Positions 63,198-64,000 of a DNA stretch of 64,000 nucleotides are shown one piece after another (position 1 is the stretch's first letter; each line of letters begins with the position of its first letter). The notes under the pieces are model-generated. The model was given only the letters and a program-made list of their open reading frames with translations, made no database searches and was not told where the DNA came from. Position numbers and translations under genes: made by a program. This DNA comes from Clostridiales bacterium (lineage in GTDB: Bacteria > Bacillota > Clostridia > Saccharofermentanales > Saccharofermentanaceae): contig JAFRQR010000014.1 in the NCBI GenBank assembly GCA_017428545.1, positions 62,001 to 126,000 on the forward strand, in the 5' to 3' direction.

Positions 63198-64000
63198 TAG
63201 AGAAGACGACGCTTGAAAAGAAAGCGGGAAGAAAAATCGACACCCGTCCCCTTTTGGCATTCTTCGTGACCATGGTCGCCATGATCGTGGTGTTCCTGAT
63301 CAATATGATCACTCCCTTCGGAAACAGAAATGTGCTGACTTCTGACCTGGGCGCACAGTATGGTCCGTATCTTGTCGGATACAAGCAGGCACTTCTTTCC
63401 GGCGAATCCCTTTTCTACAACAGAAGCCTCGGTATCGGTTCGAACACAATGGGTGTATTCGGCTACTATCTTTCGAGCCCCTTAAATCTGATCGCGCTTC
63501 TTTTCCCTATGACGATGATCCAGGAGCTGGTCGCCTGCCTGATCATCATCAAGCTTTCTTTTGCCGGTGCATTTATGACCTGGCTTTTGGATCGGAAGTT
63601 CAAGACCGAAGATAAGATGACCGTCATTTTCGGACTGATGTATCCGCTTTGTACGTTTGCGATCGTTTATATGTTTAACATCATGTGGCTTGACGGATTC
63701 GCGATCCTGCCGCTTCTGATCCTCTTTGCGGAGAAATTTATCGAAGATCGGAAAAAGAACTGGCCGGCGATCACTCTGATCCTTCTTGTCCTGTTTGTTT
63801 CCGGTTACTATATCGCCTACATGGTCGGAATCTTCTCCTTCCTCTATCTCGTTTCCGTAATGGGCTACCGGGGAATGTTCAAAAAGGAAACGGAAAAAGA
63901 GAGCATGAAGACTGTCGGTATGTTTATCCTCTCGGCGGTCACCGCTGCGATGATGAGCGCGTGCGTTCTCCTTCCGGCAGGACTCAATACGATCGGCAAT
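63194..64000 (+). CDS. YfhO-family membrane protein, second copy (cut by window end)
   Basis: At least 269 residues; the gene continues beyond the window. Starts at TTG 63194, which overlaps the previous stop (TTGA), with GGAGGG 8 bases upstream. N-terminal helices and blocks match the first copy: TSDLGAQYGPYLVG, IMWLDGFAILPLLILFAE and YYIAYMVGIFSFLYLVS. The divergence shows an old tandem duplication. Confidence 0.85.
   Translation, partial: MIEKTTLEKKAGRKIDTRPLLAFFVTMVAMIVVFLINMITPFGNRNVLTSDLGAQYGPYLVGYKQALLSGESLFYNRSLGIGSNTMGVFGYYLSSPLNLIALLFPMTMIQELVACLIIIKLSFAGAFMTWLLDRKFKTEDKMTVIFGLMYPLCTFAIVYMFNIMWLDGFAILPLLILFAEKFIEDRKKNWPAITLILLVLFVSGYYIAYMVGIFSFLYLVSVMGYRGMFKKETEKESMKTVGMFILSAVTAAMMSACVLLPAGLNTIGN

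Overview
The window looks like a chromosomal segment of a Gram-positive, low-to-mid GC Bacillota bacterium, most likely class Clostridia (Oscillospiraceae-like or a relative). The evidence is an SRP RNA-dnaX-ybaB-recR block, a veg gene, a 4-cysteine zinc S14 and a zinc-type S4, an S10-spc-alpha ribosomal super-operon running into ecfA-ecfT and truA, strong AGGAGG-type ribosome binding sites, sigma-A type promoters, a GTP-dependent PEP carboxykinase, formate-THF ligase and a secreted GH5 glycanase. A genus cannot be fixed from the sequence alone.

Layout: 1-4.1 kb carries the end of a chorismate-mutase-domain protein, a membrane-anchored GH5 glycanase and a VanZ-like membrane protein. 4.1-6.3 kb is an AT-rich patch with two tandem paralogous lipoproteins, apparently made by a duplication that also copied the 3' end of the neighbouring SDR gene. 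6.3-10.5 kb (minus strand) holds an SDR, two membrane-anchored N-acetylmuramoyl-L-alanine amidases and a sirtuin. 10.6-11 kb has two tRNA genes (Thr-GGT, Gly-CCC), each with its own promoter and terminator. 11-16.9 kb holds a lipoprotein, pckG, a zinc-ribbon/HD protein, a metzincin-like protease and small plus-strand genes (RqcP, FtsB/DivIC). 17-20.4 kb is recR-ybaB-dnaX-SRP RNA. 20.4-23.4 kb has a degenerate beta-lactamase-fold protein and fhs. 23.6-26.4 kb has veg, ispE, an XRE regulator and a GNAT. 26.4-29.6 kb is an argB-argD-argF cluster. 29.9-37.5 kb holds an MsmX/UgpC-type ATPase, a PucR-type regulator, ftsE-ftsX-M23 peptidase, a methyltransferase and hslO.

37.5-53.9 kb is the uninterrupted translation cluster (S10, spc and alpha operons with secY, adk, map, infA and rpoA), with structured RNA spacers at its head and inside it. 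53.9-58.4 kb is a fused ECF ATPase, EcfT, a ROK glucokinase and truA. 58.4-59.3 kb is a cyclophilin flanked by three copies of a structured repeat. 59.3-64 kb is a GT2 glycosyltransferase and two tandem YfhO-family membrane proteins, the second cut by the window end.

Most of the window is housekeeping. The less ordinary items are the structured repeat around the cyclophilin, the GH5 enzyme with a 236-residue cytoplasmic tail, FtsE with a long Lys/Glu tail, a signal-less metzincin, the duplication scar near 5.2 kb, RNA structures between ribosomal genes, and an over-represented octamer GTGCTTTT. No CRISPR array, prophage, insertion sequence or defence island was seen.
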